A DNA stretch of 64,000 nucleotides from Labilibaculum antarcticum (lineage in GTDB: Bacteria; Bacteroidota; Bacteroidia; Bacteroidales; Marinifilaceae): positions 248,001 through 312,000 of the forward strand of contig NZ_AP018042.1 of NCBI RefSeq assembly GCF_002356295.1, written 5' to 3'. The notes below the pieces were generated by a model that saw only the letters and a program-made list of their open reading frames with translations, did no database searches and was not told the origin of the DNA. Position 1 is the first letter of the stretch. The number at the start of each line of letters is the position of its first letter. Position numbers and translations under genes: made by a program. Positions 26,449 through 37,100 of the stretch are shown piece after piece.

Positions 26449-27603
26449 CTATAATGTTCCTTTTGTTGATGGCAACTGTAAGCAGTTAGCGTCTCGGCGA
26501 ATCGCCATACGAATGGCTCTTGCCAATGCCTTAAAAATGCCTTCTATTTTATGATGCTCGTTTTGTCCTTCTGCCTTAATATTCAAATTACAGGAAGCGC
26601 CATCGGAGAATGATTTAAAAAAGTGGTAAAACATTTCAGTTGGCATTTCACCAATCATCTCCCGATTGAATTCAGCTTCCCAAACCAACCAGTTTCTTCC
26701 ACCAAAATCAATAGCAACCTGCGCCAAACAATCATCCATTGGCAAACAGAAACCATAACGATCTAATCCCAATTTGTTTCCAAGTGCTTGTTTAAACGCT
26801 TCTCCCAAAGCAATTGCAGTGTCTTCTATGGTGTGATGTTGATCAACTTCCAGATCTCCTTTTACAATGACGCTCAAATTAACTCCGGAATGTTTTGCAA
26901 TCTGATCGAGCATGTGATCGAAAAATCCGATGCCCGTATCAAATGTTCCTTTTCCTTCACCATCCAAATCCAAAACAATTTTTATTTTCGTTTCGTTGGT
27001 ATTTCTTTCAACAATCGCAGTTCTCTCACTTAGACGTAAAAATTCATATATTTTCTCCCACGACTCAGTGCGCAATTCAATACATGCCTCTAATTCCTGT
27101 TTAGAATCAGACAACTCATCATCTCCAATATTTCCACTTGATGAAATAAAGATGGCCTTTGCATTCAAATTCTTTGCCAATTCAACATCAGTCCAACGAT
27201 CCCCAATTACAAATGAGTTCTCCAAGTCATATTCTTCCGAAAGATACTTGGTCAACAAGCCCGTAGCAGGTTTTCTTGTTGATGCATTTTCATGCGGAAA
27301 AGTTTTATCGATACACACATCCGAGAATTCGATTCCTTCCCTTGAAAATGCCTGTATCATTTTATTCTGAGCTGGCCAAAATGTATCTTCAGGGTATGAA
27401 TCGGTTCCCAAACCATCCTGATTGGTTACCATCACCAATTCAAAATCAAGCTGCTTTACAATTTTAGCAAGACCATTAAAAACGCCAGGATAATAGTCCA
27501 ATTTCTCCAAACTATCAACTTGAAAATCCACAGGAGGCTCAAGAATCAAAGTTCCATCTCTATCTATGAAGAGAACTTTCTTTTTTGCACTTATATCCTT
27601 CAT
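26449..27603 (-). CDS. hisB: bifunctional histidinol-phosphatase / imidazoleglycerol-phosphate dehydratase
   Basis: A 384-residue fusion. The N-terminal HAD phosphatase (about 1-170) starts [13 protein letters not shown], with the two catalytic Asp residues, and includes the zinc-site Cys/His region ([16 protein letters not shown]). The C-terminal dehydratase (about 195-384) has the metal-binding histidines in [28 protein letters not shown] and [13 protein letters not shown]. The same fusion is known in E. coli. Its start overlaps the end of hisC by four bases, which couples their translation. Confidence 0.98.
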   Translation of the reverse strand: MKDISAKKKVLFIDRDGTLILEPPVDFQVDSLEKLDYYPGVFNGLAKIVKQLDFELVMVTNQDGLGTDSYPEDTFWPAQNKMIQAFSREGIEFSDVCIDKTFPHENASTRKPATGLLTKYLSEEYDLENSFVIGDRWTDVELAKNLNAKAIFISSSGNIGDDELSDSKQELEACIELRTESWEKIYEFLRLSERTAIVERNTNETKIKIVLDLDGEGKGTFDTGIGFFDHMLDQIAKHSGVNLSVIVKGDLEVDQHHTIEDTAIALGEAFKQALGNKLGLDRYGFCLPMDDCLAQVAIDFGGRNWLVWEAEFNREMIGEMPTEMFYHFFKSFSDGASCNLNIKAEGQNEHHKIEGIFKALARAIRMAIRRDANCLQLPSTKGTL

Positions 27604-28664
27604 GATTTCGATTCAAATTTCGTTAATGTATTTTTCAATATTTCATTTTCCTCACTTGTGCCGACACTAATCCGAACACAACCTTCCAATGTTATTATTT
27701 TTGAGCGATCTCGAATAATAATTTCATCCGCAAGCAAATAATTATACAAGCCTTTTGCATCATTCACACGCACCAAAATAAAATTAGCATCGCTAGGATA
27801 TACTTTCTCAACGAAACTTAAACCACTCAAAAAAGTCGATAGCAGATCTCGCTCCTTAACAATAGTACTTACCTGCTCATTGCAATCATCAACGGCTTCG
27901 AGCAATTCAAATGCTTTGGTCTGAGTGAGACAATTTACGTTATAAGGAGGTTTTATTCGATTCAGAACATCAATGATTTCTTTCGATGCCAAACCAATTC
28001 CTAAACGAATCCCTGCCATTCCCCAAGCTTTCGATAAAGTTTGTAAAATCACCAAATTGGGGTAGTCAGTCAATTTATCCACTAAGGTTTTACCTGGAGC
28101 GAAATCAATATATGCTTCGTCAACAATAACAATCCCTTGAAATTTATCCAGCAATTCAAGAATCTTACTTTCATCTAATAAATTTGCAGTCGGATTATTT
28201 GGCGAGCACAGAAACAGCATTTTTGTGTTATCGTCAGCGGAGGAAAGAACAGCGTCAACATCAGGCTGAAAATTTGCATCTAACTGCACTTCTTTGATCC
28301 CAACCGCATTTACGCCTGCAGCAACTTCGTACATTCCGTAAGTTGGTGTGCAAATAATTACATTATCGATATTCGGCTCACAAAATACTCTATAAAGCAG
28401 GTCAATAACTTCATCACTTCCATTTCCAAGAATCATATTTTCAGGATTCACATCTTTCAAATCTCCTAAACGTACTTTTAAAGCCCTTTGCAAAGGATCA
28501 GGATATCGATTCACTCCATTTTCATAAGGATTTTCGTTGGCATCCAAAAAGACAGATCCTTTTCCCGTAAATTCATCTCTAGCTGAAGAATACGGCACTA
28601 GTTTTTTCACGTTCTCCCGAACCAATTTGTTCAAGTCTATACTTGATTTTATTTTTGATCCCAT
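27600..28664 (-). CDS. hisC: histidinol-phosphate aminotransferase
   Basis: A 354-residue PLP-dependent class I/II aminotransferase. [17 protein letters not shown] is the N-terminal substrate site, [11 protein letters not shown] the conserved Asn region, [11 protein letters not shown] holds the cofactor Asp/Tyr, and [14 protein letters not shown] has the PLP Lys. It lies between hisD (1-base overlap) and hisB (4-base overlap). Confidence 0.98.
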   Translation of the reverse strand: MGSKIKSSIDLNKLVRENVKKLVPYSSARDEFTGKGSVFLDANENPYENGVNRYPDPLQRALKVRLGDLKDVNPENMILGNGSDEVIDLLYRVFCEPNIDNVIICTPTYGMYEVAAGVNAVGIKEVQLDANFQPDVDAVLSSADDNTKMLFLCSPNNPTANLLDESKILELLDKFQGIVIVDEAYIDFAPGKTLVDKLTDYPNLVILQTLSKAWGMAGIRLGIGLASKEIIDVLNRIKPPYNVNCLTQTKAFELLEAVDDCNEQVSTIVKERDLLSTFLSGLSFVEKVYPSDANFILVRVNDAKGLYNYLLADEIIIRDRSKIITLEGCVRISVGTSEENEILKNTLTKFESKS

Positions 28665-29956
28665 TATGAGTTTGTTTTAATCTTGTTCAACCGAACGGTT
28701 ACGGCATTGCAATGAGCATCCAACTGTTCCGCTTTTGCCATTATTTCAATTACCGGACCCAGATTTAAAAGTCCTTCCTCACTTATTTTTTGAAAAGTAA
28801 TGTTCTTCATGAAAGATTCGAGACTGACCCCGGAATATGCTTTGGCATAACCGTTTGTTGGTAAGGTATGATTGGTTCCGGAAGCATAATCGCCTGCACT
28901 TTCAGGAGTGTAATTCCCTAAAAAGACAGAGCCTGCATTTCTGATTCCATTAAGTAATGAGCCTTCCTCTTTTACCGAAATAATTAAATGTTCCGGTCCG
29001 TACTCATTACTTATTTCAAGAGCTTCCTCCTGTGATTTCACCAAAATAATTTTGGAGTTTTCCAAAGCCTTGGCTGCAACATTTCTTCTGGAAAGAACGT
29101 TCAATTGCTTTTCAAGTTCTTTCTCAACACCTTCAATTAAACCCTCAGCCCAAGTGACCAGCACAACCTGACTATCAGCACCATGTTCAGCCTGAGACAA
29201 TAAATCGGCAGCAACGAATTCGGCATCTGCTGTTTCATCTGCCAAAACCATCACCTCCGATGGCCCGGCAGGCATATCAATAGCCACTCCTATTCTATTT
29301 GCCCGCTGCTTGGCTGCAGTCACATATTGATTTCCGGGTCCAAATATTTTATGAACTTTTGGTATTGATTCAGTTCCGTATGCCATTCCACCAATCGCCT
29401 GAATTCCACCAACCTGAAATACACGATCTACACCAACCAATTTGCAAGCATATAATATTGCCGGATTAATTTGACCATCCTTCCCTGGGGGAGTGCATAG
29501 AATAACTTCATCACAACCGGCCAATTTTGCAGGAATTCCCAACATCAATACAGTTGAAAATAAGGGTGCACTTCCACCTGGCACATACAAACCAACCTTT
29601 TCAATTGCCGTAGACTTCCGCCAACAGAGAACCCCTTCGCTGGTTTCAATTTGCTTAGATTCTTGAAATTGTGCGCTGTGAAAAGTGGCAATATTCTTTG
29701 CGGCAACCGCCAATGCTTTTTTTAATTCCGCATCAACCATATTTTCCGAAGCATCAATAGCTGCTCGACTAACTTCCGTTGTATCAATTTTGACACCATC
29801 GTATTGCAAAGTGTATTTAAACAATGCTGTATCACCATCACTTTTAATTTCTCCAAAAACCTGATTCACGACACCTTCCAATTCATCTACATTAAAAAGC
29901 GGGCGACTTAAAATATCATTCCAAGATTCTTTCGACGGGTATTTTATTACTTGCAT
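28664..29956 (-). CDS. hisD: histidinol dehydrogenase
   Basis: Performs the last two steps to histidine with NAD and zinc, 430 residues. Signatures are VPGGSAPLFSTVLM, GPGNQYVTAAK, DMPAGPSEVMVLAD, and the zinc and catalytic region LSQAEHGADSQ and EYGPEHLII. It follows hisG by 17 bases. Confidence 0.98.
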   Translation of the reverse strand: MQVIKYPSKESWNDILSRPLFNVDELEGVVNQVFGEIKSDGDTALFKYTLQYDGVKIDTTEVSRAAIDASENMVDAELKKALAVAAKNIATFHSAQFQESKQIETSEGVLCWRKSTAIEKVGLYVPGGSAPLFSTVLMLGIPAKLAGCDEVILCTPPGKDGQINPAILYACKLVGVDRVFQVGGIQAIGGMAYGTESIPKVHKIFGPGNQYVTAAKQRANRIGVAIDMPAGPSEVMVLADETADAEFVAADLLSQAEHGADSQVVLVTWAEGLIEGVEKELEKQLNVLSRRNVAAKALENSKIILVKSQEEALEISNEYGPEHLIISVKEEGSLLNGIRNAGSVFLGNYTPESAGDYASGTNHTLPTNGYAKAYSGVSLESFMKNITFQKISEEGLLNLGPVIEIMAKAEQLDAHCNAVTVRLNKIKTNS

Positions 29957-29973
29957 TTTCGTAGGAATTAAAC

Positions 29974-30834
29974 TTACAATACCATTTTCTGAATAGGAAT
30001 AATCAATATCCCTTCTGCTCCATTTATCTTTAATTGATCAATGACTCCCCAGAAATCGTTCTCATTTATTACAGAGTGAATCGAACTCCATCCTTCTTGA
30101 GCCAAAGGTAAAACTGTTGGACTTTTCATTCCTGGCAATACCTTTATAATGTCATCAATTTTATCATTAGGGGCATTCAGCAGAATGTACTTGTTATTTT
30201 TTGCCGCTAAAACAGACTTCATCCTAAATAGTAAGCGATCTAAGATTGCACTCTTCAGATTACTAATATCCTTATTCGCAACCAAACAGGCCTCTGAAAC
30301 CAAAACTTCTTCAACCTCAACCAGTCCATTTTTGAAGAGCGTACTTCCAGAACTCACCAAATCGCAAATTCCATCGGCTAAACCAATATTAGGAGCAATT
30401 TCAACAGAACCGGAAATTACGTGAATATCACAATCTAAATTATTAGCATCTAAAAATTGTTTTAAAGAATTAGGATAAGATGTGGCTAATTTTTTTCCAT
30501 TAAAATACTCTAATCCGGTATACTCTACATCTTTTGGTAAGGCCATTGCCAAGCGGCATTTCGAGAATCCGAGCTTCTGAAGAATCTCAAGTTCCTTTTG
30601 CTTCTCGATAACTACATTCTCACCTATAATAGCAATATCGGCTACTCCATCCTGAACATACTGAGGAATATCTGAATTTCTTAGGTATAAAACTTCAAGT
30701 GGAAAATTGGAAGCGTTTGCTTTCAATTGATCCTTTCCATTATCAATAGAAATTCCACATTCTTTCAAAAGTCTCAATGAATCTTCCTGTAGTCTTCCTG
30801 ATTTCTGTACTGCAATTGTTAATTTTTCTCCCAT
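29974..30834 (-). CDS. hisG: ATP phosphoribosyltransferase, long form
   Basis: First and committed step of histidine synthesis. At 286 residues it is the long form with a C-terminal ACT-like regulatory domain (LLNAPNDKIDDIIKVLPGMKSPTVLPLA), so feedback inhibition by histidine is expected and no HisZ is needed. The N terminus LTIAVQKSGRLQEDSLRLLKECG and the PRPP-binding ESGSVE-like segment (VISGSVEIAPNIGLADGICDLVSSGSTL) are clear. It is the first structural gene after the leader at 30951-31007. Confidence 0.98.
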   Translation of the reverse strand: MGEKLTIAVQKSGRLQEDSLRLLKECGISIDNGKDQLKANASNFPLEVLYLRNSDIPQYVQDGVADIAIIGENVVIEKQKELEILQKLGFSKCRLAMALPKDVEYTGLEYFNGKKLATSYPNSLKQFLDANNLDCDIHVISGSVEIAPNIGLADGICDLVSSGSTLFKNGLVEVEEVLVSEACLVANKDISNLKSAILDRLLFRMKSVLAAKNNKYILLNAPNDKIDDIIKVLPGMKSPTVLPLAQEGWSSIHSVINENDFWGVIDQLKINGAEGILIIPIQKMVL

Positions 30835-30874
30835 GGTTAAAAATTTTGGTGCCTCCTGATATCAGTTTAGGCCA

Positions 30875-30907
30875 TAAAAAAACGCCCTACTGTTACCAGC
30901 GGGCGTT
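30875..30907 (-). terminator. his operon attenuator hairpin
   Basis: On the minus strand AACGCCC pairs with GGGCGTT around a 13-base loop and is followed by seven T. It lies between the leader peptide and hisG, 41 bases before the hisG start, as expected for transcriptional attenuation. Confidence 0.85.
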
Positions 30908-30950
30908 TAAATGTTAGTTAAAATATCTTTATAAATACTGCATAACATCC

Positions 30951-31007
30951 TCAGCTCACCGATTGGTAAGTATAATGATGATGATGATGTGTTGCAGTAA
31001 ATGTCAT
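30951..31007 (-). CDS. hisL: his operon leader peptide
   Basis: A frame of 18 codons plus stop encodes MTFTATHHHHHYTYQSVS. Five consecutive CAT codons make ribosome stalling depend on charged His-tRNA. The stop lies 44 bases before the terminator hairpin at 30875-30907, leaving room for an alternative pairing. The layout matches classical his attenuation; the His run is itself strong evidence. Confidence 0.9.
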   Translation of the reverse strand: MTFTATHHHHHYTYQSVS

Positions 31008-31028
31008 TTATCTCTTTTTAGTATGCCA

Positions 31029-31060
31029 CAAAGATTAAGAAATTATTTTAAGCATCCAAA
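31029..31060 (-). promoter_or_regulatory. possible his operon promoter
   Basis: On the minus strand TTTG (31060-31057) and TAATCTTTG (31037-31029) are about 19 bases apart, close to the Bacteroidota -33 TTTG and -7 TAnnTTTG pattern, with one extra base inside the -7 box. The leader ATG follows 21 bases later. Confidence 0.35.
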
Positions 31061-31653
31061 TCTTTGATACAAACAATTACATTAATATAAGATTAAATTA
31101 ACCCCACCCCCATAAAGCAAGAGCCTATAAACACATCCACCCTCACTCCAATTCAGAACAATCATAGAAATGGGGTGTGTTCCGAAAAAAACATACTTTT
31201 TTCGCCCAACACCCCCTTTCGGAATCGTTATAAATGTAAAAAACATCATTTTTTAGAAATTACCCCCTCTTTTTTGATTGTTGTTTTGATTTTTTTGATA
31301 CTTTTACAGAGTCAACAGGTGAAAACAAGGGGGTGACATTGAAAAAACAGACAAAATTAAAATCCCACCCCCTTTTCATGATGGGTCGATTTAAAAAAAA
31401 ACATTATTACTAACTATTATAGAAAACCTAAATTTTTACCACATGCAAAATCATCATTCAGGTCTTCGAAACAAAACCACAGTTCATTTCGAAGAAAAAA
31501 AAGAGAAATCCCCTTCTTCAATTTTTCGACAACGGTCGAATTTACGCTTGGTCTAAACCCGAAACCCGAGATTCCTTAATCCGGGGAGTCTCGGTGTTTC
31601 AATCAGACAGAAGTAAAAAAAATGATTTTAGAAACGACAAAAACAATTGGTTT
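31061..31653. promoter_or_regulatory. divergent control region between his and glnB-amt
   Basis: About 590 bases without a gene but rich in structure. Six C or G tracts of the CCACCCCC/GGGGGTG type stand out in AT-rich DNA (about 31098, 31172, 31211, 31265, 31329, 31366). Three hairpins are visible. The first is 31172-31215 (GGGGTGT and GAAAAAA arms pairing with TTTTTTC and ACACCCC). The second is 31327-31374 (AAGGGGGTG/CACCCCCTT). The third is 31565-31597 (CCCGAGATTCC/GGGAGTCTCGG) just before glnB. No sigma-54 site (GG-N10-GC) is convincing. Confidence 0.5.
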
Positions 31654-32001
31654 ATGAAAAAGATCGAAGCAATTATCCGTAAAACGAAATTTGAAGACGT
31701 AAAGAAAGGCCTGCACAACATAGGGATAGATTATCTATCATTCTGGGATGTTAGAGGTGTAGGAAAATCAGTAGAAGAAAGAGTTTACCGAGGTGTAATC
31801 TACGACACCAGCAGTATTGAAAGGACATTAGTCTCTTTTATTGTGCGAGATAAATATGTTGATAGCTGCGTTGTCACCATTCGTGAAAATGCTTTCACCG
31901 GTGAAATTGGAGATGGAAGAATCTTCGTTTACAATGTAGAGGATGCTTTCCGCATTCGAACAGGAGATTCAGGTGATCGTTCACTATACGACGAAGAGTA
32001 A
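31654..32001 (+). CDS. glnB: P-II family nitrogen regulatory protein
   Basis: A 115-residue trimeric signal protein that reads 2-oxoglutarate and ATP/ADP and gates the ammonium channel. The ATG at 31654 gives MKKIEAIIRK, the standard start; the frame opens 60 bases earlier without family similarity. The T-loop (VRGVGKSVEERVYRGVIYD) keeps the two Tyr residues of YRGVIY, including the usual uridylylation site. The C-terminal signature TGEIGDGRIFVYNVEDAFRIRTG is intact. It lies 36 bases before amt, the usual GlnK-AmtB pairing, so GlnK is equally correct as a name. Confidence 0.95.
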   Translation: MKKIEAIIRKTKFEDVKKGLHNIGIDYLSFWDVRGVGKSVEERVYRGVIYDTSSIERTLVSFIVRDKYVDSCVVTIRENAFTGEIGDGRIFVYNVEDAFRIRTGDSGDRSLYDEE

Positions 32002-32037
32002 TCAACTACTAATTTTTCACAATTTAAATTACCTATT

Positions 32038-33279
32038 ATGGAAGAAATACTTACTTTAAATACTTTACAAGCAGCCGTTACTGAAACGGGACACTCAATT
32101 GATGTTGTTTGGGTTTTATTAGGAACCGCACTTGTTATGTTTATGCAGCCAGGATTTGCCATGGCTGAAGCTGGTTTTACCAGATCAAAAAACACAGCCA
32201 ACATCCTCATGAAAAATCTTGTTGATTTTGCTGTTGGATCCATTGCATTTTTCTTTATCGGATACGCTCTAATGTTCGGAACTGATATTGGAGGATTAAT
32301 TGGAAAGCTTCCATTTATGGAAGATGTAAGACCTGATATCGATTTATCATTTTTAATGTTCCAAACCGTTTTTGCAGCAACCGCAGCCACAATTGTATCC
32401 GGTGCTGTTGCTGAAAGAACAGAATTCAAAGCCTATGTGCTTTTTAGTATTTTTACGACTGCTATTGTATACCCAATTTCGGGACACTGGATTTGGGGTG
32501 GTGGATGGTTAAGCGAACTTGGCTTTCATGATTTTGCCGGATCTACCGTTGTTCATTCGGTTGGAGCATGGATGGGATTGGTTGGAGCCGCAATGATCGG
32601 TCCCAGAATTGGAAAATACAATGGGAAAGTAAATGCAATTCCTGGACATAACCTTACATTTGCCGCCCTTGGTGTATTTATTCTGTGGTTTGGTTGGTTT
32701 GGTTTTAATGCTGGCTCTCAGTTAGCAGCTAACGGAACGGCAAACACTATTGCAATATCTCATATTTTCTTAACAACCAATCTATCTGCTGCAGCAGGTA
32801 CCTTGACTGCATTAATAATCAGCTGGATGCGCTACAAACGCCCTTCCCTTTCGTTAAGTTTGAATGGCTCATTGGCAGGTTTAGTGGCGATAACTGCAGG
32901 TTGTGATATCGTATCACCAGAAGCAGCGATTATTATTGGAATACTAGCAGGAACAGCTCTTGTATTTGGAGTTGAATTTTTCGACAGAGTTTTACGAATA
33001 GATGATCCGGTAGGCGCTATAAGTGTGCACGGTATTAATGGAGCTCTTGGAACAATTTTAGTAGGATTTTTCGCCAAAGAAGGTGGTGTATTCTACGGAG
33101 GAGGTTTCACTTTACTAGGAGTTCAGGTATTAGGAGTTGTTGCTGTTGCAGCATGGGCCTTAGGAACAGCATTTATCATCTTTAAAGTTTTGCAAAAAAC
33201 AGTTGGACTAAGAGTATCTGCTCGTGTCGAAGAAGAAGGTTTGGACATTTACGAACATGGAGAAAAAGCATACCAATAA
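32038..33279 (+). CDS. amt: ammonium transporter
   Basis: A 413-residue membrane channel with about eleven helices of the Amt/Rh family. The pore histidines lie in SVGAWMGLVGA/VHSVGAW and ISVHGINGALGTILVG. The N-terminal QPGFAMAEAGFTRSKNTANILMKN is the family signature, and FGWFGFNAGSQLA is also kept. It is regulated by the P-II protein encoded immediately upstream. A terminator follows at 33306-33342. Confidence 0.97.
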   Translation: MEEILTLNTLQAAVTETGHSIDVVWVLLGTALVMFMQPGFAMAEAGFTRSKNTANILMKNLVDFAVGSIAFFFIGYALMFGTDIGGLIGKLPFMEDVRPDIDLSFLMFQTVFAATAATIVSGAVAERTEFKAYVLFSIFTTAIVYPISGHWIWGGGWLSELGFHDFAGSTVVHSVGAWMGLVGAAMIGPRIGKYNGKVNAIPGHNLTFAALGVFILWFGWFGFNAGSQLAANGTANTIAISHIFLTTNLSAAAGTLTALIISWMRYKRPSLSLSLNGSLAGLVAITAGCDIVSPEAAIIIGILAGTALVFGVEFFDRVLRIDDPVGAISVHGINGALGTILVGFFAKEGGVFYGGGFTLLGVQVLGVVAVAAWALGTAFIIFKVLQKTVGLRVSARVEEEGLDIYEHGEKAYQ

Positions 33280-33305
33280 CACTTACTAATAAACTCGTTT
33301 CTCAT

Positions 33306-33342
33306 AAATGGCAAGGCAGAATTACTGTTCCTTGCCATTTTA
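33306..33342 (+). terminator. intrinsic terminator after amt
   Basis: An 11-bp stem, AAATGGCAAGG/CCTTGCCATTT with a 13-base loop, is followed by a T-rich tail. Confidence 0.8.
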
Positions 33343-33453
33343 TTTTGCTTCTGTATGTTTTTATTCAATATACTTTGTAATTTCATATGAAATTCAGCGT
33401 TAACTTAGTCTGAGTAATTTCAATTACTTTAAACCAAATAAAATTTGAATCAA

Positions 33454-34035
33454 ATGAAGAAAGTAAATGTATTTTTATTGGCCTGTTTTTTTCTAGTGCT
33501 AAGCATTGGACAATCCGGATGTTATGGACCTTTTCGCCTAACAAAAAATTTGCATGAATGGAATGGTACCGTTGGTGACAAATTTATTAATGCTTTGGTC
33601 TTTTTTGCTTTTATCGTAATTCCAGTATACGAAGTTGCCGTTTTCGTTGATGGCGTTGTATTAAATACAATTGAATTTTGGACTGGAGATAATCCTATTG
33701 CAATGAGCGAAAATGACAAAGATGTTCAAATTGTAAAAAAAGACGGCAATAAATACCGTATTACAGCCACTCAAAATAAATTTCACATCGAACAACTCCA
33801 AGGTGCGAACAAAGGGGATACTGCGGAATTGATTTTTTCTCCTGAAAATAACTCATGGAGCCTAAAAGATGGCAATAAGGAACTTCAAAAACTGGTAGAT
33901 CTAAACGTAGAAGCGAATCTAATTCACATCTACAAACCTGATGGCCAGGTTGTAACTTTTGACCAAAACACAAATAATCTTGCATTCATTAAAGCTCAAC
34001 TTGAAACAGAATCATTAAACTGGGCGCAAAAATAA
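33454..34035 (+). CDS. DUF3332 family lipoprotein
   Basis: A 193-residue envelope protein from the ATG at 33454; an in-frame TTG lies three codons before it. The signal ends in SIGQSGC (Cys near 23), a lipoprotein site. A membrane helix follows (FINALVFFAFIVIPVYEVAVFVDGVVLNTIEFWTG is mostly hydrophobic), then a soluble beta-rich domain. The CYGPFRLTKNLHEWNG segment is the DUF3332 signature. The function is unknown. It has its own terminator and is not obviously linked to amt. Confidence 0.82.
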   Translation: MKKVNVFLLACFFLVLSIGQSGCYGPFRLTKNLHEWNGTVGDKFINALVFFAFIVIPVYEVAVFVDGVVLNTIEFWTGDNPIAMSENDKDVQIVKKDGNKYRITATQNKFHIEQLQGANKGDTAELIFSPENNSWSLKDGNKELQKLVDLNVEANLIHIYKPDGQVVTFDQNTNNLAFIKAQLETESLNWAQK

Positions 34036-34040
34036 GCAAC

Positions 34041-34080
34041 AAGCCCCAAACTGAAATTAAAAACAGCTTTGGGGCTTTAG
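34041..34080 (+). terminator. intrinsic terminator after the DUF3332 gene
   Basis: The stem AAGCCCCAAA/TTTGGGGCTT encloses a 17-base AT-rich loop. It lies six bases after the stop codon. Confidence 0.78.
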
Positions 34081-34162
34081 CATAAAATATTAGCTCCTAA
34101 AATTTTTTTCCTTTAACTGATAAATGTAACTTTATTTGCAATCGATTCAATTTTAGGACAAT

Positions 34163-37100
34163 ATGTATACAAAAGAAATTCAATGTATCAGAAGTATTTT
34201 TTCAAAGTACTTTTTTGTCCTGCTATTACTTTTATTAAATTTATCCGTTTTCAGCACACCGCTCAGGATATCTCGTGAAAACGACAAGATAACTCTACAA
34301 CTTAAATACTTCCATCAATTTCAATTTGCCGGCTATTATGCGGCCGTTCACAAAGGATTTTATGCCGATGCGGGACTAAGTGTCGAATTAATTGAAGGAG
34401 GCACAATTAACTCAATAAATAAGGTCCTCAGCGGAGAGGCTGATTACGGTATCGCAGCGAATGATTTATTAATAGAACGTGTAAACAACAAACCGCTTGT
34501 TTTACTCGCAGCCATATTCCAAAGTTCCCCATCTGTATTTATTTGTCTGAAAGAATCAAACATTCATACAGCGCACGATCTGATCCACAAAAAAATAATG
34601 CTGTTGGATGAATACAGAGATCCTGAACTAATGGCTATTTTCTACAAAGAAGGCATCCATATAAATGACATCAACCGAATTTCAACAACTTACAACATCA
34701 ATGATTTAATTGATGGGAAAACAGATGTTTTAAATGCCTACACTACTAACGAGGCGTATTATCTGGAAGAAAAAAACATCCCCTACACGATTATATCGCC
34801 AAAAACGTATGGAATTGATTTTTATGGCGACTGTTTATTCACAAGCGAAAAAGAGATAGCAAACAATCCGGAAAGAGTTAAAGCGTTTTTGGAGGCAAGC
34901 AAAAAAGGCTGGGAATATGCATTAGAGAATCAGGATGAAATCATCGATTTAATTCTTTCGGAATACTCGGTTAACAAAAGCCGAAAACATCTGGAGTTTG
35001 AAGCAGATCAAATTAAAAAATTAATTCTAAACGAATATGTAGAGATTGGTCACATCAACCCAGGCAGATGGGATAATATTGCCGAAATATGCTCTAAAAT
35101 GGGGATGATCCCAAGAAACTACGATTTAACCGGTTTTATATACCAGCCAGAAAAATACGAAACCCCCACTTGGCTAAAATGGACTCTTGGAATTGTTATT
35201 TCTCTTAGTATTATTGTAATTGCTATGTCATCTTATCTGTTTTTTTTCAATAAACAATTGAAAAAGGCTGTTAAGAAGCAAACTTCCAGTTTAAGTCAAA
35301 AAAATATTGAATTACAATCTGAAATATCAGAAAGAATCCGAACTGCAGCCGCTTTAAAGCAATCTGAAAAGAGATTTCGTGAGATGATTGAAAATCTTCC
35401 ATCAGGAGCCATGTTGGTAGAAAAAGATGAAAGCTTATTCACCAATAAAAAAGTCTTTGAAATAACCGGCTATACCAATTCGGAGTTGTCGAATATCAAC
35501 TCGTGGTTTACTACCCTTTACCCAGAGAGCAAGAAGGAAAACATTCAAATATACCTGGAAAACAAAATCAACAACTTTAAAAATACATCCATAGCCAGCA
35601 TAAAATGTAAAAATGGCGAGAGCAAGCAAGTTGAATTCCATGCCTATAAATTTGACAATAAGGAAATTTGGCTGATGAATGACATATCAGAAAGATTAAA
35701 AACTGAAAATGCTCTGATCTCAAGCGAAAATAAACTAAGAACTTACATAGAGGAATCTCCTAACGGATTGGTCATTTTCAATTCAAACGCAAAGGTGAAT
35801 TTTGCCAACAAGGCATTTATTGACCTGGTAGAAATTCCAGAAGAAAATTTGAATCAGGCATTCCTGCCCGATTTCTTTTCGCCCACACAACTAAAACAAA
35901 ACCAAGATCTTTTTAACCAACTATTAACTAAAGGTAAAACCCAAGGAGAAATAGTTCTTCGAACAACTGCAGGGAAAGATATCACCGTATACATAAGTGC
36001 TGTTGAGTTAATTAACCAAGAATTCCTTGCTTTTATTGTTGATATATCTGCAATAAAAGCAGTAGAGTACAAATTAACCTTAGCCTTACAACAAGCAGAA
36101 GAAAGTGACCGGCTAAAATCTGCATTCTTGGCTAATATGAGTCATGAAATACGAACTCCTATGAATGGTATTTTAGGCTTTAGCCAGTTACTGTTAAAAG
36201 AGAATCTCAGCCAGGAGAAAAAAGAAAAATACATCGACATACTAACACAAAATGGAAAACAACTTTTAGGAATTATCGATAACATTATCGATATCGCTTA
36301 TCTGGAAGTTAATCAACTAAAAGTAAATCTTTCCATTTTTTCCATCCAAAAACTGCTTAACGATCTGCAACTATTATTTGGAATCGATAAAAACCGATAC
36401 AAGAAAGATCATTTAGAAATGGTTTTTAACAATACAATCTCTGAAGAGCAAGATCAGATATGTTCCGACCACGGGAAAATAAAACAGATTCTTATCAACT
36501 TAATTAATAATGCCCTTAAATTCACCGAAACAGGGACAATTACCATTAGCTCACGAATTGAAAACACCATACTATCCATTACAGTAGAAGATAGCGGGAT
36601 TGGCATACCTCTGGAAAAACAAAGCATAATTTTTGAACGATTCGGGCAAGTAGAAAACATTTATACCCGTCAATTTGGTGGCGCAGGCTTGGGACTGCCT
36701 ATTTCAAAAGGATTAATAGAACTTTTGCATGGTGAATTGCATTTCGAATCCAAAGCAGGAATTGGTTCCAGATTTGAATTTCACATTCCCATAACCAGAA
36801 ATAAAGAGAAGATAAGAACAAGCAAATTAGAAACCATCAGCTACATTTGGAACCACAAGAAAATTCTTATAGTAGAAGATGATGACACCAGCATTGTCTT
36901 TTTAAAAGAACTATTTACCAAAACAAATGCAGAGATATCGGTTTGCTACAATGGACAGGAAGCTATTGACAAATGTCAATCAGGATATATTCCCGATTTA
37001 ATTCTAATGGATATACAGCTACCTAAAATAAGCGGAATTGAGGCGACAAGCATCATTAGAAAAAGCCTCACAACTACGCCAATAATAGCTCAAACCGCAT

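Noticed and set aside
31061-31653. Sigma-54 promoter for glnB-amt
   Set aside because: No GG-N10-GC element of acceptable quality was found on the plus strand.
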